Shown: positions 28,644 to 38,280, counted from the stretch's first letter. The stretch: DNA of 64,000 bases from Microvirga sp. SRT01 (GCA_018139225.1 JAGSNX010000001.1:806001-870000), one strand, 5' to 3'. Notes: generated by a model not told the origin, from the letters alone. A program made the numbers and translations.

Positions 28644-31586
28644 TCAATCCGCCGTGCGGCTGGGTGCAACAGACACCGGAGGCGTTGGAGCAGCAACCAC
28701 CCCGCCCCCCTTCGGCACCACCGCCAGCGTCCAATCCCGGTCCGGCCTCAGGTACCGCGCCGCGACCGATTGCAGGTCGGCCGGCGTCGCCTGCACCAGA
28801 TCGGCCAACACCGTCCGCACCGCCGATATCCGCCGCGGATCATACGCGCCGCCACCCATCTGCGAGAGCCAGAACTGGCTCGACGTGGACGCCCGCATCA
28901 ATTGCTGCTTCATCGGACCGACGATCCGTTCTAGCTCGTCCGCGGCGATCGGCGTTTTCACCAGATCGGCCGCGATCTCGCGCGACAGGCGGAAGAACAG
29001 GTCGACCTTGTCCGGCTCCACCTGCCCGATCGCCATGATCCGGCCGCCGGTCAGCCTGCCGACCGGCCATTGGCTCTGCACCGATGGGCTGTAGCTCGCG
29101 CCCGCCGTCTGCCGCAGCCGTTCGAACAACCGGTCGCCGAACACCTGCGCCAGAATGTCGAGTTGCCGGCTGGTGCGGACCTCCGCGATTCCGCCCCCCG
29201 TCGGCCACGCGATCACCGCCGCCGCCTGCGTCGCCGGGCCGTCATGCGTCAGCGTCACGGGCGTCGCGACATGCGCGGGGAAGCGTACCGGCGGTTTCTC
29301 CAGCGGCACCGGCTGGCGCGGCTTCATCGCGCCGAAACTCGCCTGCGCCGCGGCGATCACCTCGTCGACCTTCACGTCGCCGAACACCGACAGCTCGATC
29401 GCCCCCGACTTCATCAACGGCTTCCACAGCTTGCGGAACTTGCGCCGCGTCAGGGCATCGATCTGCTCCGGCGTCGGCGTCGCCCAGCGCGGGTCGCCGT
29501 CGCGCAACAACCCCTCCAGATCGCGCTGGAGCACCCCCGTGGGCGACGAACTCGCGGTCGCCTGCGCCGCCAGCGCTCCGGCCTTTGCACGCAGGATCGG
29601 CGCGCGGTCCCACCGCGGATATTCCAGCTTCGCCGCCATCAGCCGCAATTCGTCCTTGTAGTCGGCGGGCGAGGTCATCGCCGCCAGCAGGAATGCATCC
29701 TCATCGATCCCGAAGTCGAGGCCGATCCGCCGGCCCGCCGACAATTGCTCCAGATCGCCCTGATCCAGCTTGCCGACGCCCATCGCAACCAGCGCGAGGT
29801 CGGCCGCCCAGGCGTTGCTCGGCCGGTCGGTCGGCAGCGCGGCATAGCCGCTGCCGAACCGCGTGCGGACATAGACGCGGCCCGTCTCACCAGTGTTGGC
29901 GAAGATCAGCAGCCGCACGCCGTTGGCGAAATCGACCTGCTCCAGCCCCAGCTTCTCGATCGTCCGGCGCGACACGATCGCGGACGGCGCACCCAGCTTG
30001 GGCAGATCGTCGAAGGTCACCGCCGCCTGCACGCGCCGCTTGCCGATCAGGCCCGACACGTCCGCCTTCAACGCCGCGTCCAGCCGCGCGGTCGATCCGC
30101 CATCGGCGGTCGGCGTCGTCACGATCGCACGCGTGGCGTCGCCCTGAAAGATGCGGCGGGTCGACGCCAGCACGGTTTCGGGCGTGAACATCGTCTTGGC
30201 ACGCGCATCCTTGAAGATCGCGTAGCTCGTCTCCGGCGACGTCGTCGTCTCGCGGATGTCGAGCGCGGACGCCATGTCGTCCGCCTGCTTCGCCCCCGCC
30301 TCGACCCGCGACGTCTCGACGATCGTCCGCATGACGGTATCGTAGTCGGCGAGTTCGCGGTCGATCTCGACCTGCGTCGGCGCGGTCGCCATCGCGTCGG
30401 CGATCACCGCGCGCACGTCCTTCAGCGCCGCTTCCCATTGTCCGGTGACGGGTACGATCTGGGTCGAGGTGACGTTGGCGGAGCGTGACTCGTCGTCGAC
30501 CGACACCTGCGCCTGAAGAAAGCTGCCGCCGAAGCGCGCGCGCTGCTCCAGCCGCCGGCTGACGAGCCGCGCGGCAACGGTGTCGACCATCCGCTTCTGG
30601 TTGAACAGAATCGTGTCGTCCTGATATTTCCACGGCCGCAGCACTGCCGTCGCGACGATCGCGGGCATCCCCGGCTCGACCAGCGACGAGGTCGCCGGCT
30701 TCGTCGGATCGGGCTTGCCGAAATCGGGCGCCGGCACATCCGGGCCGATCGGCTGCCAGCCCGCGAAGTTCTTGACGATCAGGCGCGCGAACAGCGCCGG
30801 GTCCATGTCGCCCGAGACGATGACGACGGCGCGGCTCGGCCGGTACCAGCGGTCGTGGAACGCCTTCACCGTCGCGCCGGTCGCCGCGCCCAGCGTCTTC
30901 TCGGTGCCGATCGGGGAGCGTTCCGCCAGCGGTTGGCCCGCATAGAAGGTTTCGCGCAGCGCGTCGGCGAACTTCACCTGCGGCCCCGGCTGCTCGCGCC
31001 GCTCCGCCAGCACCACCGGCCGCTCGGCGGCGACGGAGGCGTCGCTCAGCACCGGCGCGGCCATCATGCCCGACAGAATGTGAAGCGACTCGTCCAGCCC
31101 CTGCTCGGTCGCGGCGGGCAGATCGAGCTTGTACAGCGTCTGCGTCGGCGTCGTCGTCGCGTTCGAATCCGATCCGAACGTCGCGCCCAGCCGCTGCCAC
31201 ACCCGCTTCGCTTCGCCGTCCGGCACATAGGCCGAACTGCGGAACGATAGATGCTCGATGAAATGCGCGAAGCCGCGCTCGCTGTCGGTTTCGTAGAGCG
31301 AGCCGACATCCATCGCCACGCGCACCGCGACCTGCCCCGGCGGCACCCCGTTCTTCCGAACTGCGTAGCGCAAGCCGTTGGGCAAGGTGCCGAACGACCA
31401 GGCCGGGTCCGGCGCGATGTCGCTGCCCTTGTAGAGCCACGCCGCAGTATCGACAGGCACCGCGGGGGTCGAAGGGTTGACCGCTGCGGGCGCCGCGGTG
31501 GGTGCCTTCTGCTGAGCCGAAAGGGGAGCCGTCAGGAATGCGACGGCCAGAGCGGAGACGCGGAACACGCGCGTGGGGAACGCCAT
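28644..31586 (-). CDS. M16 family zinc metallopeptidase (pitrilysin-like)
   Basis: A 980-residue exported peptidase made of two M16 units. A signal peptide (MAFPTRVFRV to PLSAQQ, cleavage near 25) directs it to the periplasm. The first half has the inverted zinc motif H108-F-I-E111-H112, and the second half lacks it, as is usual for the inactive partner domain. Such proteins degrade peptides in the periplasm. The start is placed at the ATG opening the signal peptide, 12 codons inside the longest frame. It faces away from nfuA. Confidence 0.9.
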   Translation of the reverse strand: MAFPTRVFRVSALAVAFLTAPLSAQQKAPTAAPAAVNPSTPAVPVDTAAWLYKGSDIAPDPAWSFGTLPNGLRYAVRKNGVPPGQVAVRVAMDVGSLYETDSERGFAHFIEHLSFRSSAYVPDGEAKRVWQRLGATFGSDSNATTTPTQTLYKLDLPAATEQGLDESLHILSGMMAAPVLSDASVAAERPVVLAERREQPGPQVKFADALRETFYAGQPLAERSPIGTEKTLGAATGATVKAFHDRWYRPSRAVVIVSGDMDPALFARLIVKNFAGWQPIGPDVPAPDFGKPDPTKPATSSLVEPGMPAIVATAVLRPWKYQDDTILFNQKRMVDTVAARLVSRRLEQRARFGGSFLQAQVSVDDESRSANVTSTQIVPVTGQWEAALKDVRAVIADAMATAPTQVEIDRELADYDTVMRTIVETSRVEAGAKQADDMASALDIRETTTSPETSYAIFKDARAKTMFTPETVLASTRRIFQGDATRAIVTTPTADGGSTARLDAALKADVSGLIGKRRVQAAVTFDDLPKLGAPSAIVSRRTIEKLGLEQVDFANGVRLLIFANTGETGRVYVRTRFGSGYAALPTDRPSNAWAADLALVAMGVGKLDQGDLEQLSAGRRIGLDFGIDEDAFLLAAMTSPADYKDELRLMAAKLEYPRWDRAPILRAKAGALAAQATASSSPTGVLQRDLEGLLRDGDPRWATPTPEQIDALTRRKFRKLWKPLMKSGAIELSVFGDVKVDEVIAAAQASFGAMKPRQPVPLEKPPVRFPAHVATPVTLTHDGPATQAAAVIAWPTGGGIAEVRTSRQLDILAQVFGDRLFERLRQTAGASYSPSVQSQWPVGRLTGGRIMAIGQVEPDKVDLFFRLSREIAADLVKTPIAADELERIVGPMKQQLMRASTSSQFWLSQMGGGAYDPRRISAVRTVLADLVQATPADLQSVAARYLRPDRDWTLAVVPKGGGVVAAPTPPVSVAPSRTAD

Positions 31587-31703
31587 GCCGGGTCCTTTAG
31601 CGATCGACGGTCCGCCCGCCAAACAACTAATCCTTCATTGCTCCCCACGAGCGGGGAGGATTTAAGACGCGCGCCGCTTGATCCCCCGCCCCGCGCGCGC
31701 CAC

Positions 31704-32285
31704 ATGCCGCGCATGTTGATCGAGACCGAAGCCACGCCCAACCCGGCGACGCTCAAGTTCCTGCCCGGCCGCATCGTCATGGATGCTGGCACGCGCGATT
31801 TCGCCACCCCCGAAGAAGCGGAGGTGAGCCCGCTGGCTGACGCCCTGTTCGGCCTCGGCGACGTGTCCGGCGTGTTCTTCGGCCGTGACTTCGTGTCGGT
31901 GACGCTTGCGCCCGGCGCCGACTGGCGCGACGCGAAGCCCGACGTACTCGGCCTGCTGCTCGATCATTTCTCGGCCGCGATGCCGCTGTTCCGTCAGGGC
32001 AGTGCCGGCTTCTCCGTGCCCCCCGCCGACACCGACTTCGCCGAAGACCCCGCCGATGCGGAGATCGTCGCACAGATCCGCGAACTAATCGAAACGCGCG
32101 TGCGCCCGGCGGTGGCGAACGACGGCGGCGACATCGTCTATCGCGGCTTCGACAAGGGCAAGGTCTTCCTGCAATTGCAGGGTGCCTGTTCCGGCTGCCC
32201 CTCGTCCAGCGCCACGCTGAAGCAGGGCATCGAGCAGCTGCTGCGCCATTATGTCCCCGAAGTCACCGAAGTGAGGGCGATCTGA
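31704..32285 (+). CDS. NfuA/Nfu-type Fe-S carrier
   Basis: A 193-residue cluster carrier. The N-terminal Nfu_N domain (MLIETEATPNPATLKFLPG) is joined to a C-terminal NifU domain whose CxxC motif, C162 and C165 (GACSGCPSS), binds a [4Fe-4S] cluster at the dimer interface. It accepts clusters from SufBCD and hands them to targets such as aconitase. An ATG nine bases later (MLIETE) is an alternative start. It opens the operon nfuA, rutE-like, tsaB, rimI; its stop overlaps the next ATG (TGATG). Confidence 0.93.
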   Translation: MPRMLIETEATPNPATLKFLPGRIVMDAGTRDFATPEEAEVSPLADALFGLGDVSGVFFGRDFVSVTLAPGADWRDAKPDVLGLLLDHFSAAMPLFRQGSAGFSVPPADTDFAEDPADAEIVAQIRELIETRVRPAVANDGGDIVYRGFDKGKVFLQLQGACSGCPSSSATLKQGIEQLLRHYVPEVTEVRAI

Positions 32286-32875
32286 TGCCGGCGATCGACG
32301 ACACGGCGCTCGACCAGCTCTTCCGCGAGGCGCGGACGTTCAATCACTACACCGACGAACCCGTGCCCGAGTCCGATCTTCACGCGATCTGGGACCTGAT
32401 GAAGATGGGGCCGACCTCGGCGAATCAGCTTCCCGCGCGCCTCGTCTGGTGCGTCAGCGCGGAGGCGAAGGAGAAGCTCGCCGCCGCCGCCAGCGACACC
32501 AACGCCGACAAGATCCGCAAGGCACCGGTCAGCGTCATCGTCGGCATGGACAGCGAATTCCACGAGCATCTGCCCGAGCTGTTCCCGCACGCCGATGCGA
32601 AAAGCTGGTTCGATGGCAATGCCGAACTGCGTCAGGCCTCGGCGTTCCGCAACTCGTCGCTGCAGGGCGGCTATCTGATCCTCGCGGCCCGCGCGCTCGG
32701 GCTCGATGTCGGGCCGATGTCGGGCTTCGACGGCGGTGCCGTCGACAAGGCGTTCTTCCACGATACGCCGGCGGTGAAGACCAACTTCATCGCCACGCTC
32801 GGCCACGGCGACCGTTCCACGCTGCACGACCGCTCGCCACGCCCGGTGTTCGAGCGCTTCAACCGGATCGCGTGA
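32285..32875 (+). CDS. RutE/HadB-like malonic semialdehyde reductase (nitroreductase family)
   Basis: A 196-residue FMN nitroreductase-fold protein of the RutE/YdfG-partner type. Marks are ARTFNHYTDEPVPESDLHAIW, MKMGPTSANQLPARLVW and LDVGPMSGFDGGAVD. Family members reduce malonic semialdehyde to 3-hydroxypropionate after uracil breakdown, or act on haloalkane products. No rut genes are near, so the substrate is open. Start and stop overlap the neighbours by one and four bases. Confidence 0.85.
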   Translation: MPAIDDTALDQLFREARTFNHYTDEPVPESDLHAIWDLMKMGPTSANQLPARLVWCVSAEAKEKLAAAASDTNADKIRKAPVSVIVGMDSEFHEHLPELFPHADAKSWFDGNAELRQASAFRNSSLQGGYLILAARALGLDVGPMSGFDGGAVDKAFFHDTPAVKTNFIATLGHGDRSTLHDRSPRPVFERFNRIA

Positions 32876-33510
32876 GCGGCGAATCCGCGGCGCGTACGCT
32901 CGTCATCGAGACCGCCACCGCCGCCTGCTCCGTCGCGCTGATTGAGGATGGCCGCGTCGTCGCCGCGCGCCATGAAGTGGTCGGACGTGGCCATGCCGAA
33001 CGGCTGGTGCCGATGATCGCCGAACTGCCGGACGGTGGCCGCGCGGCGCGCATCCTCGTCGATGTCGGCCCCGGCAGTTTTACCGGCGTCCGCGTCGGCA
33101 TCGCCGCGGCGCGTGGCCTTGGACTTGGCTGGGATGCGACGGTGCGCGGCTTCTCCTCGCTCGCGATCGTCGCTGCCGCCGCATTGAAAGCCCAGCCGCG
33201 TCAACGGATTGCGGCGGTGCTGGAGGCGGGGCATGGTGAGGTCTTCATGCAGAGCTTCGCCGCCGACTTGACCCCGCTCGACGCGCCCGTGTCGCTGCCC
33301 CCGCTGGATGCGGCGGCGGTGCTCGGCGAAACGTTCGCGATCGGCAGCGGCACGTATCGCCTGCCCGATCACGTCACCGCCCGTGCCGATGCGCTGCCCG
33401 ATGCGTCGGACCTGCTCCTGCTGCCGCCCGCGCTGGCCGACCTTGACCCCCGCCCGCTCTACGGCCGCGCCCCCGACGCCAAGCTGCCGACGAAGAAGGT
33501 CGTCGGGTAA
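32872..33510 (+). CDS. tsaB: tRNA threonylcarbamoyladenosine synthesis protein TsaB
   Basis: A 212-residue ASKHA-fold protein that pairs with TsaD for t6A37 tRNA modification. It shows LVIETATAACSVALI at the start and the family block DVGPGSFTGVRVGIAAARGL near residue 62. The GTG start overlaps the preceding stop (GTGA). The following gene is rimI, the usual partner. Confidence 0.95.
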   Translation: MSGESAARTLVIETATAACSVALIEDGRVVAARHEVVGRGHAERLVPMIAELPDGGRAARILVDVGPGSFTGVRVGIAAARGLGLGWDATVRGFSSLAIVAAAALKAQPRQRIAAVLEAGHGEVFMQSFAADLTPLDAPVSLPPLDAAAVLGETFAIGSGTYRLPDHVTARADALPDASDLLLLPPALADLDPRPLYGRAPDAKLPTKKVVG

Positions 33511-33977
33511 TGGCGACGCGCATCCTCTCGCTTCGCCACGGAGACGCGCGCGATGTCGCGACCGTCGATGCGCTGATGACCGCCGCCTTCGACCCCCGCT
33601 ATGGCGAGGCATGGACGCGCAGCCAGTGCCTCGGCGTGCTGGCGATGCCCGGCGTTGTGCTGACGCTCGCCAGCTATGACGACGAACCCGCGGGCTTCGC
33701 GATGGTGCGTGCGGTCGCCGACGAGGCCGAATTGCTGCTGCTCGCGGTCGCGCCGAACCACCGGCACCGCGGCGTCGGCGGCACATTGCTGCGGTCGGTC
33801 GTCGCGGAAGCGCAGGGCCGCGGCGTCGTGACGATGCATCTGGAGGTGCGCGCAAACAACGACGCCGTCCGCCTCTACACCGCGAACGGCTTCGCGAAAG
33901 TGGGCGAGCGGCGCGGCTATTATCGGGGCGCGGACGGGCGACACCACGACGCCCATACCTATTCGCGCCCGCTTTAG
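33510..33977 (+). CDS. rimI: RimI-like ribosomal protein acetyltransferase
   Basis: A 155-residue GNAT enzyme with the acetyl-CoA loop RHRGVGGTLL (near residue 86) and the RimI-typical VRANNDAVRLYTANGFAKVG. RimI acetylates the N-terminal alanine of S18. Its ATG overlaps the tsaB stop (TAATG), the usual tsaB-rimI order. Confidence 0.9.
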   Translation: MATRILSLRHGDARDVATVDALMTAAFDPRYGEAWTRSQCLGVLAMPGVVLTLASYDDEPAGFAMVRAVADEAELLLLAVAPNHRHRGVGGTLLRSVVAEAQGRGVVTMHLEVRANNDAVRLYTANGFAKVGERRGYYRGADGRHHDAHTYSRPL

Positions 33978-33980
33978 CTT

Positions 33981-34017
33981 ATTGCGAGTCGCTATCCCTT
34001 TTCGCAACAAGCGATAG
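33981..34017. promoter_or_regulatory. Dyad region upstream of fur
   Basis: Two nested inverted repeats lie in the 79-base rimI-fur gap: TTGCGA (33982-33987) with TCGCAA (34002-34007), and CTATC (33992-33996) with GATAG (34013-34017). ATTGCGAGTCGC resembles half of an alphaproteobacterial Fur-box, so autoregulation of fur is possible. Only symmetry and position support this. Confidence 0.35.
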
Positions 34018-34056
34018 GGTCTACATGACGGCCTCGTCCGAGAGGTTCTAAAAGTC

Positions 34057-34479
34057 ATGGCGCGCAAGATCGATCTGGAAGCTCTCTGCAACGAGAAGGG
34101 CCTGCGCATCACCGAACAGCGGCGCATCATCGCGCGCGTCCTGTCGGAGGCGGAGGACCATCCGGACGTCGAAAAGGTGTACGAGCGCGCCTCCGCGATC
34201 GACAAGGGCATCTCGATCGCGACCGTCTATCGCACCGTGCGCCTGTTCGAGGAGGCCGGCATCCTCGACCGCCACGATTTCGGCGACGGCCGCGCTCGCT
34301 ACGAACCCTCGCCCGAAGCGCATCACGATCACCTGATCGACGTTGAAACCGGCCGCGTGCTGGAGTTCGTCGATCCCGAACTGGAACTGCTGCAAAAGGC
34401 GATCGCCGAGCGCATGGGCTTCCGGTTGGTCGACCACCGCATGGAATTGTACGGCGTCAGCCTCGACAGGAAGGTCTGA
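34057..34479 (+). CDS. fur: Ferric uptake regulator family protein Fur
   Basis: A 140-residue Fur-family repressor. The winged-helix domain includes the recognition helix SIATVYRTVRLFEEAG, followed by the metal-binding HHDHLIDVETGRVLEFVDPE. The C-terminal structural-zinc cysteines of E. coli Fur are absent, as in many alphaproteobacterial Fur/Mur proteins, so it may sense Fe2+ or Mn2+. It follows rimI after a short gap with a dyad; nearby are many iron-dependent genes. Confidence 0.93.
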   Translation: MARKIDLEALCNEKGLRITEQRRIIARVLSEAEDHPDVEKVYERASAIDKGISIATVYRTVRLFEEAGILDRHDFGDGRARYEPSPEAHHDHLIDVETGRVLEFVDPELELLQKAIAERMGFRLVDHRMELYGVSLDRKV

Positions 34480-34533
34480 CCCGATCCCTGAACGAGCGAG
34501 GGAAGCGGGCGAGCGAATGAGCGGCGAGAACAC

Positions 34534-35238
34534 ATGAACACCCTCCGCCTCGCGCTCCGCCTCATTGCCCTCATCGCCGCACTGCTCGTCGCCCTCCCGC
34601 TGCACGGTATGTGGCGACTGTTCCGCGCCCGCTCGCCGTGGCCGCGCCGCTTTCTCGGCTGGTGCGCGCGCATCGTCGGCGCGAGGGCGCATGTCGTCGG
34701 CACCCCACTCGAACGCGACGCGGTGATCCTCGCCAACCACCTGAGCTGGATTGATATCCTCCTGCTCGCCGGCGCCACCGGCACAGCATTTGTGGCCAAG
34801 GGCGAACTCGAATCCGTGCCCTTGATAGGCTGGCTGTCCTCGCTCAACCACACCGTCTTCGTGGCACGCGGCCAGCGAATGGCCGTCGCAGAACAGGTCG
34901 AGCAACTCCGCCGAGCGCTCGCCGCGCCCTGGCCGGTGACGATCTTTCCGGAGGGGACGACGGGCGACGGCACCACGCTGCTGCCGTTCAAGCCCGCGCT
35001 GCTGGCCGCGCTCGATCCCCCGCCGCCGGGCCTGCGCGTCCAGCCGGTGCGGATCGATTACGGCGACGCCACATCCGACTGCGTGTGGGGCGACGAGTCC
35101 GGACAGGTGCACGCGCTCCGCGTCCTGCGCCGCCGCGGCAGCTTCATCGCGACGCTGAACTTCGCCGAACCCTTCGCCCCGGACGGCGGCCGCAAAATCG
35201 TCGCCGCCGAAGCGAGACGCCGGATCGAAGCCCTCTAG
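34534..35238 (+). CDS. plsC: 1-acyl-sn-glycerol-3-phosphate acyltransferase
   Basis: A 234-residue membrane acyltransferase that turns lysophosphatidate into phosphatidate. The catalytic NH-X4-D motif is H69-L-S-W-I-D74, and the substrate motif FPEGTTGDG is near residue 138. One N-terminal transmembrane helix is present (about 5-28). An ATG 54 bases after fur starts it. A repeat element separates it from miaB. Confidence 0.93.
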   Translation: MNTLRLALRLIALIAALLVALPLHGMWRLFRARSPWPRRFLGWCARIVGARAHVVGTPLERDAVILANHLSWIDILLLAGATGTAFVAKGELESVPLIGWLSSLNHTVFVARGQRMAVAEQVEQLRRALAAPWPVTIFPEGTTGDGTTLLPFKPALLAALDPPPPGLRVQPVRIDYGDATSDCVWGDESGQVHALRVLRRRGSFIATLNFAEPFAPDGGRKIVAAEARRRIEAL

Positions 35239-35250
35239 ATCCTCTCTGGC

Positions 35251-35357
35251 ACGGGGAGGTGGTGCGCCGCAGGCGTGACGGAGGGGCAGCCACGAGCCAT
35301 CCCGCCCGCGGCCGCCCCTCCACCGCTTTGCGGTCCCCCTCCCCGTTTCGGGGAGGA
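35251..35357. repeat. GC-rich repeat between plsC and miaB
   Basis: The left part (GGGGAGGTGG at about 35253, then GGCGTGACGGAGGGGCAGCC) is nearly the same as 41909-41950. The right part is the hairpin CTCCCC-GTTTC-GGGGAG (near 35338-35355). The right-hand GGGAGG lies seven bases before the miaB ATG, so the repeat supplies the ribosome binding site. Confidence 0.6.
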
Positions 35358-35363
35358 CCTGTT

Positions 35364-36734
35364 ATGGGCCGCCGCATGAAGACCCCGCCCAAGACCTTCC
35401 ACGTCAAGTCGTTCGGTTGCCAGATGAACGTCTATGACGGCGAGCGCATGGCCGAGTTGATGACCGCGCAGGGCATGACCGCCGCCGCCGATGCGAACGA
35501 CGCCGACCTCGTCGTGCTCAACACCTGCCACATCCGCGAAAAGGCGACCGAGAAGGTCTATTCCGACATCGGCCGCATCCGCAAAACCGCCGGCAAGAGC
35601 GGCGGCGATCCGATGATCGCCATCGCCGGCTGCGTCGCGCAGGCGGAGGGCGAGGAGATCGTCCGCCGCGCCAAGGTCGATGTCGTGGTCGGTCCGCAGG
35701 CGTATCACAATTTGCCCGCCCTCGTGGCGCAGGCGGCGGCCGGCACCGCCGCGCTCGACACCGATATGCCGCTGGCATCCAAGTTCGGCCACCTGCCGGC
35801 GCGCCGCCGCGTCGGCCCGTCCGCCTTTCTGACGGTGCAGGAGGGATGCGACAAGTTCTGCACCTATTGCGTCGTTCCGTACACGCGCGGGGCGGAGGTC
35901 AGCCGGCCGTTCGCGGCGATCGTCGACGAGGCGAAGGCGCTGGTCGATGCCGGCGCGCGGGAGATCACGCTGCTCGGGCAGAACGTCAACGCCTGGGTCG
36001 ATGCGGACGGCCGCGGCCTGCACGACCTGATCCGCACGCTCGACCGCATCCCCGGCCTCGCGCGTATCCGCTACACGACCAGCCATCCCAACGACATGGC
36101 GCAGGGTCTGATCGACGCGCACGGCGATGTCGAAAGCCTGATGCCGTTCCTGCATCTGCCGGTGCAGTCGGGATCGACCCGCATCCTGAAGGCGATGAAC
36201 CGCAGCCACGGCCGCGACGATTATCTGCGCCTGCTCGACCGCGTCCGCGCGGTGCGCCCCGACATCGCGCTGTCGGGCGACTTCATCGTCGGCTTCCCGG
36301 GAGAGACGGAGGCGGACTTCGCCGACACGCTGAGCCTTGTCGATGCGGTCGGCTATGCGCAGGCGTTCAGCTTTAAATACAGCCCGCGTCCCGGCACCCC
36401 CGCCGCGACGATGACCGACGAGATCGCGGCGGACGTGATGGACGAACGCCTCCAGCGGCTTCAGGCGTCGCTCGGCCGCGACCAGCGCGCCTTCAACGAG
36501 GCGAGCGTCGGCCGCACCTGCCACGTGCTGGTCGAACGCGTCGGCAAGCTGCCCGGCCAGTGGCTCGGCAAGTCGCCCTGGCTGCAATCGGTCCATTTGA
36601 TCGGCGATCACGCGATCGGCGACATGGTCACGGTCGAGCTCACCGGCGCGACCCAATCGTCGCTGTCCGGCTGCGTCCCGCACGCGCAGCCGCGTGAAAT
36701 GTTAAACGTTCTTCATAATGTATTAACCGTGTAA
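35364..36734 (+). CDS. miaB: tRNA-2-methylthio-N6-dimethylallyladenosine synthase MiaB
   Basis: A radical-SAM methylthiotransferase acting on position 37 of tRNAs. The auxiliary-cluster cysteines are C19, C55 and C90; the SAM-cluster motif is C162-X3-C166-X2-C169 (GCDKFCTYC). A C-terminal TRAM domain is present. GGAGG seven bases upstream supports the ATG at 35364; the next ATG (35376) is an alternative. Length is 456. It is a client of the Fe-S assembly genes in this window. Confidence 0.97.
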   Translation: MGRRMKTPPKTFHVKSFGCQMNVYDGERMAELMTAQGMTAAADANDADLVVLNTCHIREKATEKVYSDIGRIRKTAGKSGGDPMIAIAGCVAQAEGEEIVRRAKVDVVVGPQAYHNLPALVAQAAAGTAALDTDMPLASKFGHLPARRRVGPSAFLTVQEGCDKFCTYCVVPYTRGAEVSRPFAAIVDEAKALVDAGAREITLLGQNVNAWVDADGRGLHDLIRTLDRIPGLARIRYTTSHPNDMAQGLIDAHGDVESLMPFLHLPVQSGSTRILKAMNRSHGRDDYLRLLDRVRAVRPDIALSGDFIVGFPGETEADFADTLSLVDAVGYAQAFSFKYSPRPGTPAATMTDEIAADVMDERLQRLQASLGRDQRAFNEASVGRTCHVLVERVGKLPGQWLGKSPWLQSVHLIGDHAIGDMVTVELTGATQSSLSGCVPHAQPREMLNVLHNVLTV

Positions 36735-36781
36735 CAGACCGCGCCCACAGGCTTCCCAGACGATAAAACGGGGAGAAATCA

Positions 36782-37441
36782 ATGCGATCCTTCATGTCCG
36801 CGGCTCTGTTCGCGGTCGCCGCCCTGCCTGGTGGCGCGGCGTCGGCCGACACGATCGAGGTCGTGTCCGGCCAGCAGCGTTCGTTCCAGCTCGCGGCCTT
36901 CGGACCGACCGGCCAGAGCTTCGTCGCGATCGACAGCAACCTGACCTCGTTCGGGTTCCAGTTCAACGCGCTCAACCCCGGCTCCGCCAACCTGCCCTTC
37001 ACCTTCACCCTGCGGGAGGGAGCTGGCTTCGGCGGCGCGGTCGTGTCCACGTTCGACTTCACGCTGCCGACGTCGATCGATAGCCGCACGCCCACCTGGT
37101 TCGACTTCGACGTGACGGGCACCGATGTCACGATCGGCAATACCTACACCGCCATCCTGTCGAGCGGCTCGGCGCGCAACGGCGTCGTGATGGGACCCGA
37201 CATCAACATCTTTACCGGCCAGGAACTGTCGGGCGACGCCTATCTGCCCGGCCGCGCCTTCTTCACCACGCCGGTTTATCCGAACTGCGCGATCACCGGC
37301 CATTGCGACCTCAACTTCCGCGTCACTGGCGTCACCTCCGTTGGCGCGGTGCCGGAACCCGCAAGCTGGGCGCTGATGATCGCCGGCTCCGGCCTCGCCG
37401 GCGGCGCGCTGCGCCGTCGCCGCGCCCCCGCATTCGCCTGA
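36782..37441 (+). CDS. PEPxxWA-CTERM sorting domain protein
   Basis: A 219-residue exported protein with an N-terminal signal peptide (MRSFMSAALF to GAASA) and a C-terminal sorting tail: PEPASWALMI, a short hydrophobic helix, and LRRRR. This tail is recognised by an exosortase (not in the window). The middle looks like a beta-rich domain (TFTLREGAGFGGAVVSTFDF) of unknown function. A second such protein follows after 32 bases. Confidence 0.85.
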   Translation: MRSFMSAALFAVAALPGGAASADTIEVVSGQQRSFQLAAFGPTGQSFVAIDSNLTSFGFQFNALNPGSANLPFTFTLREGAGFGGAVVSTFDFTLPTSIDSRTPTWFDFDVTGTDVTIGNTYTAILSSGSARNGVVMGPDINIFTGQELSGDAYLPGRAFFTTPVYPNCAITGHCDLNFRVTGVTSVGAVPEPASWALMIAGSGLAGGALRRRRAPAFA

Positions 37442-37473
37442 ACCCCACCACCACCGACTGTAAAGGAACTCTC

Positions 37474-38280
37474 ATGCGCTACACGATCGCTCTCGTCCTC
37501 GCCGCCCTGCCGTCCGTCGCCGGCGCGCAGGTGTTTCCGGTGCCCAACACGACCTTCGCGCTGAACAGCACGACCTACACGCAGGATTTCAATACACTCG
37601 CCGCCACCGGCGCGACGGGCACCGCCCTGCCGACCGGCTTCCAGGTCGCCGAAACCGGCAGCAACGCCAACACCAGCTACGGCGTCGGCACCGGCAGCAG
37701 CAACACCGGCAACAGCTACAGCTTCGGCAGCACGGGTAGCAGCGACCGCGCGCTGGGCAGCGTCGGCAGCGGCAGCATCACGCAGGTGCTGTTCGGCGGC
37801 GTCTTCACCAACGCGCTGGGTGCGACGATCACCGACCTCGCCTTCGGCTACACCGGTGAGCAGTGGCGCCTGTCCAACTCGCGCGACGACGGCCTGACGT
37901 TCCAGTATCTGATCGGCGCGACTGGCATCACCGGCAATGGCTGGACGACCATCACCGGCCTGAACTTCGCACCGCTGTTCGACAACGGCACGGCGACCGG
38001 CTCGGCGCTCAACGGCAACCTCGCCGTGAACCAGCGCGATCTGGCGGCGACGCTCAGCGGCCTGACGCTGCTCGACGGCCAGGCGTTCGGGTTCCGCTGG
38101 GTCGACGTCAATTCGACCAGCAGCGATCAGGGCCTCGCCGTCGACGACCTGTCGATCACCGCGACGACGCTGGCGGGCGCGGTGCCGGAGCCGGCGACGT
38201 GGGCGATGATGATCGGCGGCGTCGGGATGGCCGGTGGCGCGCTGCGCCGCCGTCGCCGCGCCGCGGTCTCCTTCGCCTGA
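37474..38280 (+). CDS. PEPxxWA-CTERM sorting domain protein
   Basis: A 268-residue exported protein. It has a signal peptide (MRYTIALVLAALPSVAGA), a Gly/Ser/Thr/Asn-rich body with a beta-sandwich-like pattern (QDFNTLAATGATGTALPTGF, FRWVDVNSTSSDQGLAVDDL), and the C-terminal tail PEPATWAMMI-helix-LRRRRR. The body resembles PEP-CTERM proteins with a presumed extracellular adhesive or autotransported role. AAGGA precedes the ATG. A terminator follows. It is unrelated in body to its neighbour and shares only the sorting tail. Confidence 0.85.
   Translation: MRYTIALVLAALPSVAGAQVFPVPNTTFALNSTTYTQDFNTLAATGATGTALPTGFQVAETGSNANTSYGVGTGSSNTGNSYSFGSTGSSDRALGSVGSGSITQVLFGGVFTNALGATITDLAFGYTGEQWRLSNSRDDGLTFQYLIGATGITGNGWTTITGLNFAPLFDNGTATGSALNGNLAVNQRDLAATLSGLTLLDGQAFGFRWVDVNSTSSDQGLAVDDLSITATTLAGAVPEPATWAMMIGGVGMAGGALRRRRRAAVSFA

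Noticed and set aside
28644..31622. Several long plus-strand frames antisense to the M16 peptidase (for example 29070-30488)
   Set aside because: The minus-strand product has signal peptide and zinc motif; the plus-strand frames are Arg-rich with no family.
31641..31658. CTCCCC-ACGAGC-GGGGAG hairpin as a terminator
   Set aside because: It lies between the divergent starts of the M16 peptidase and nfuA, where no transcript should end; it is more likely a half-copy of a repeat family.
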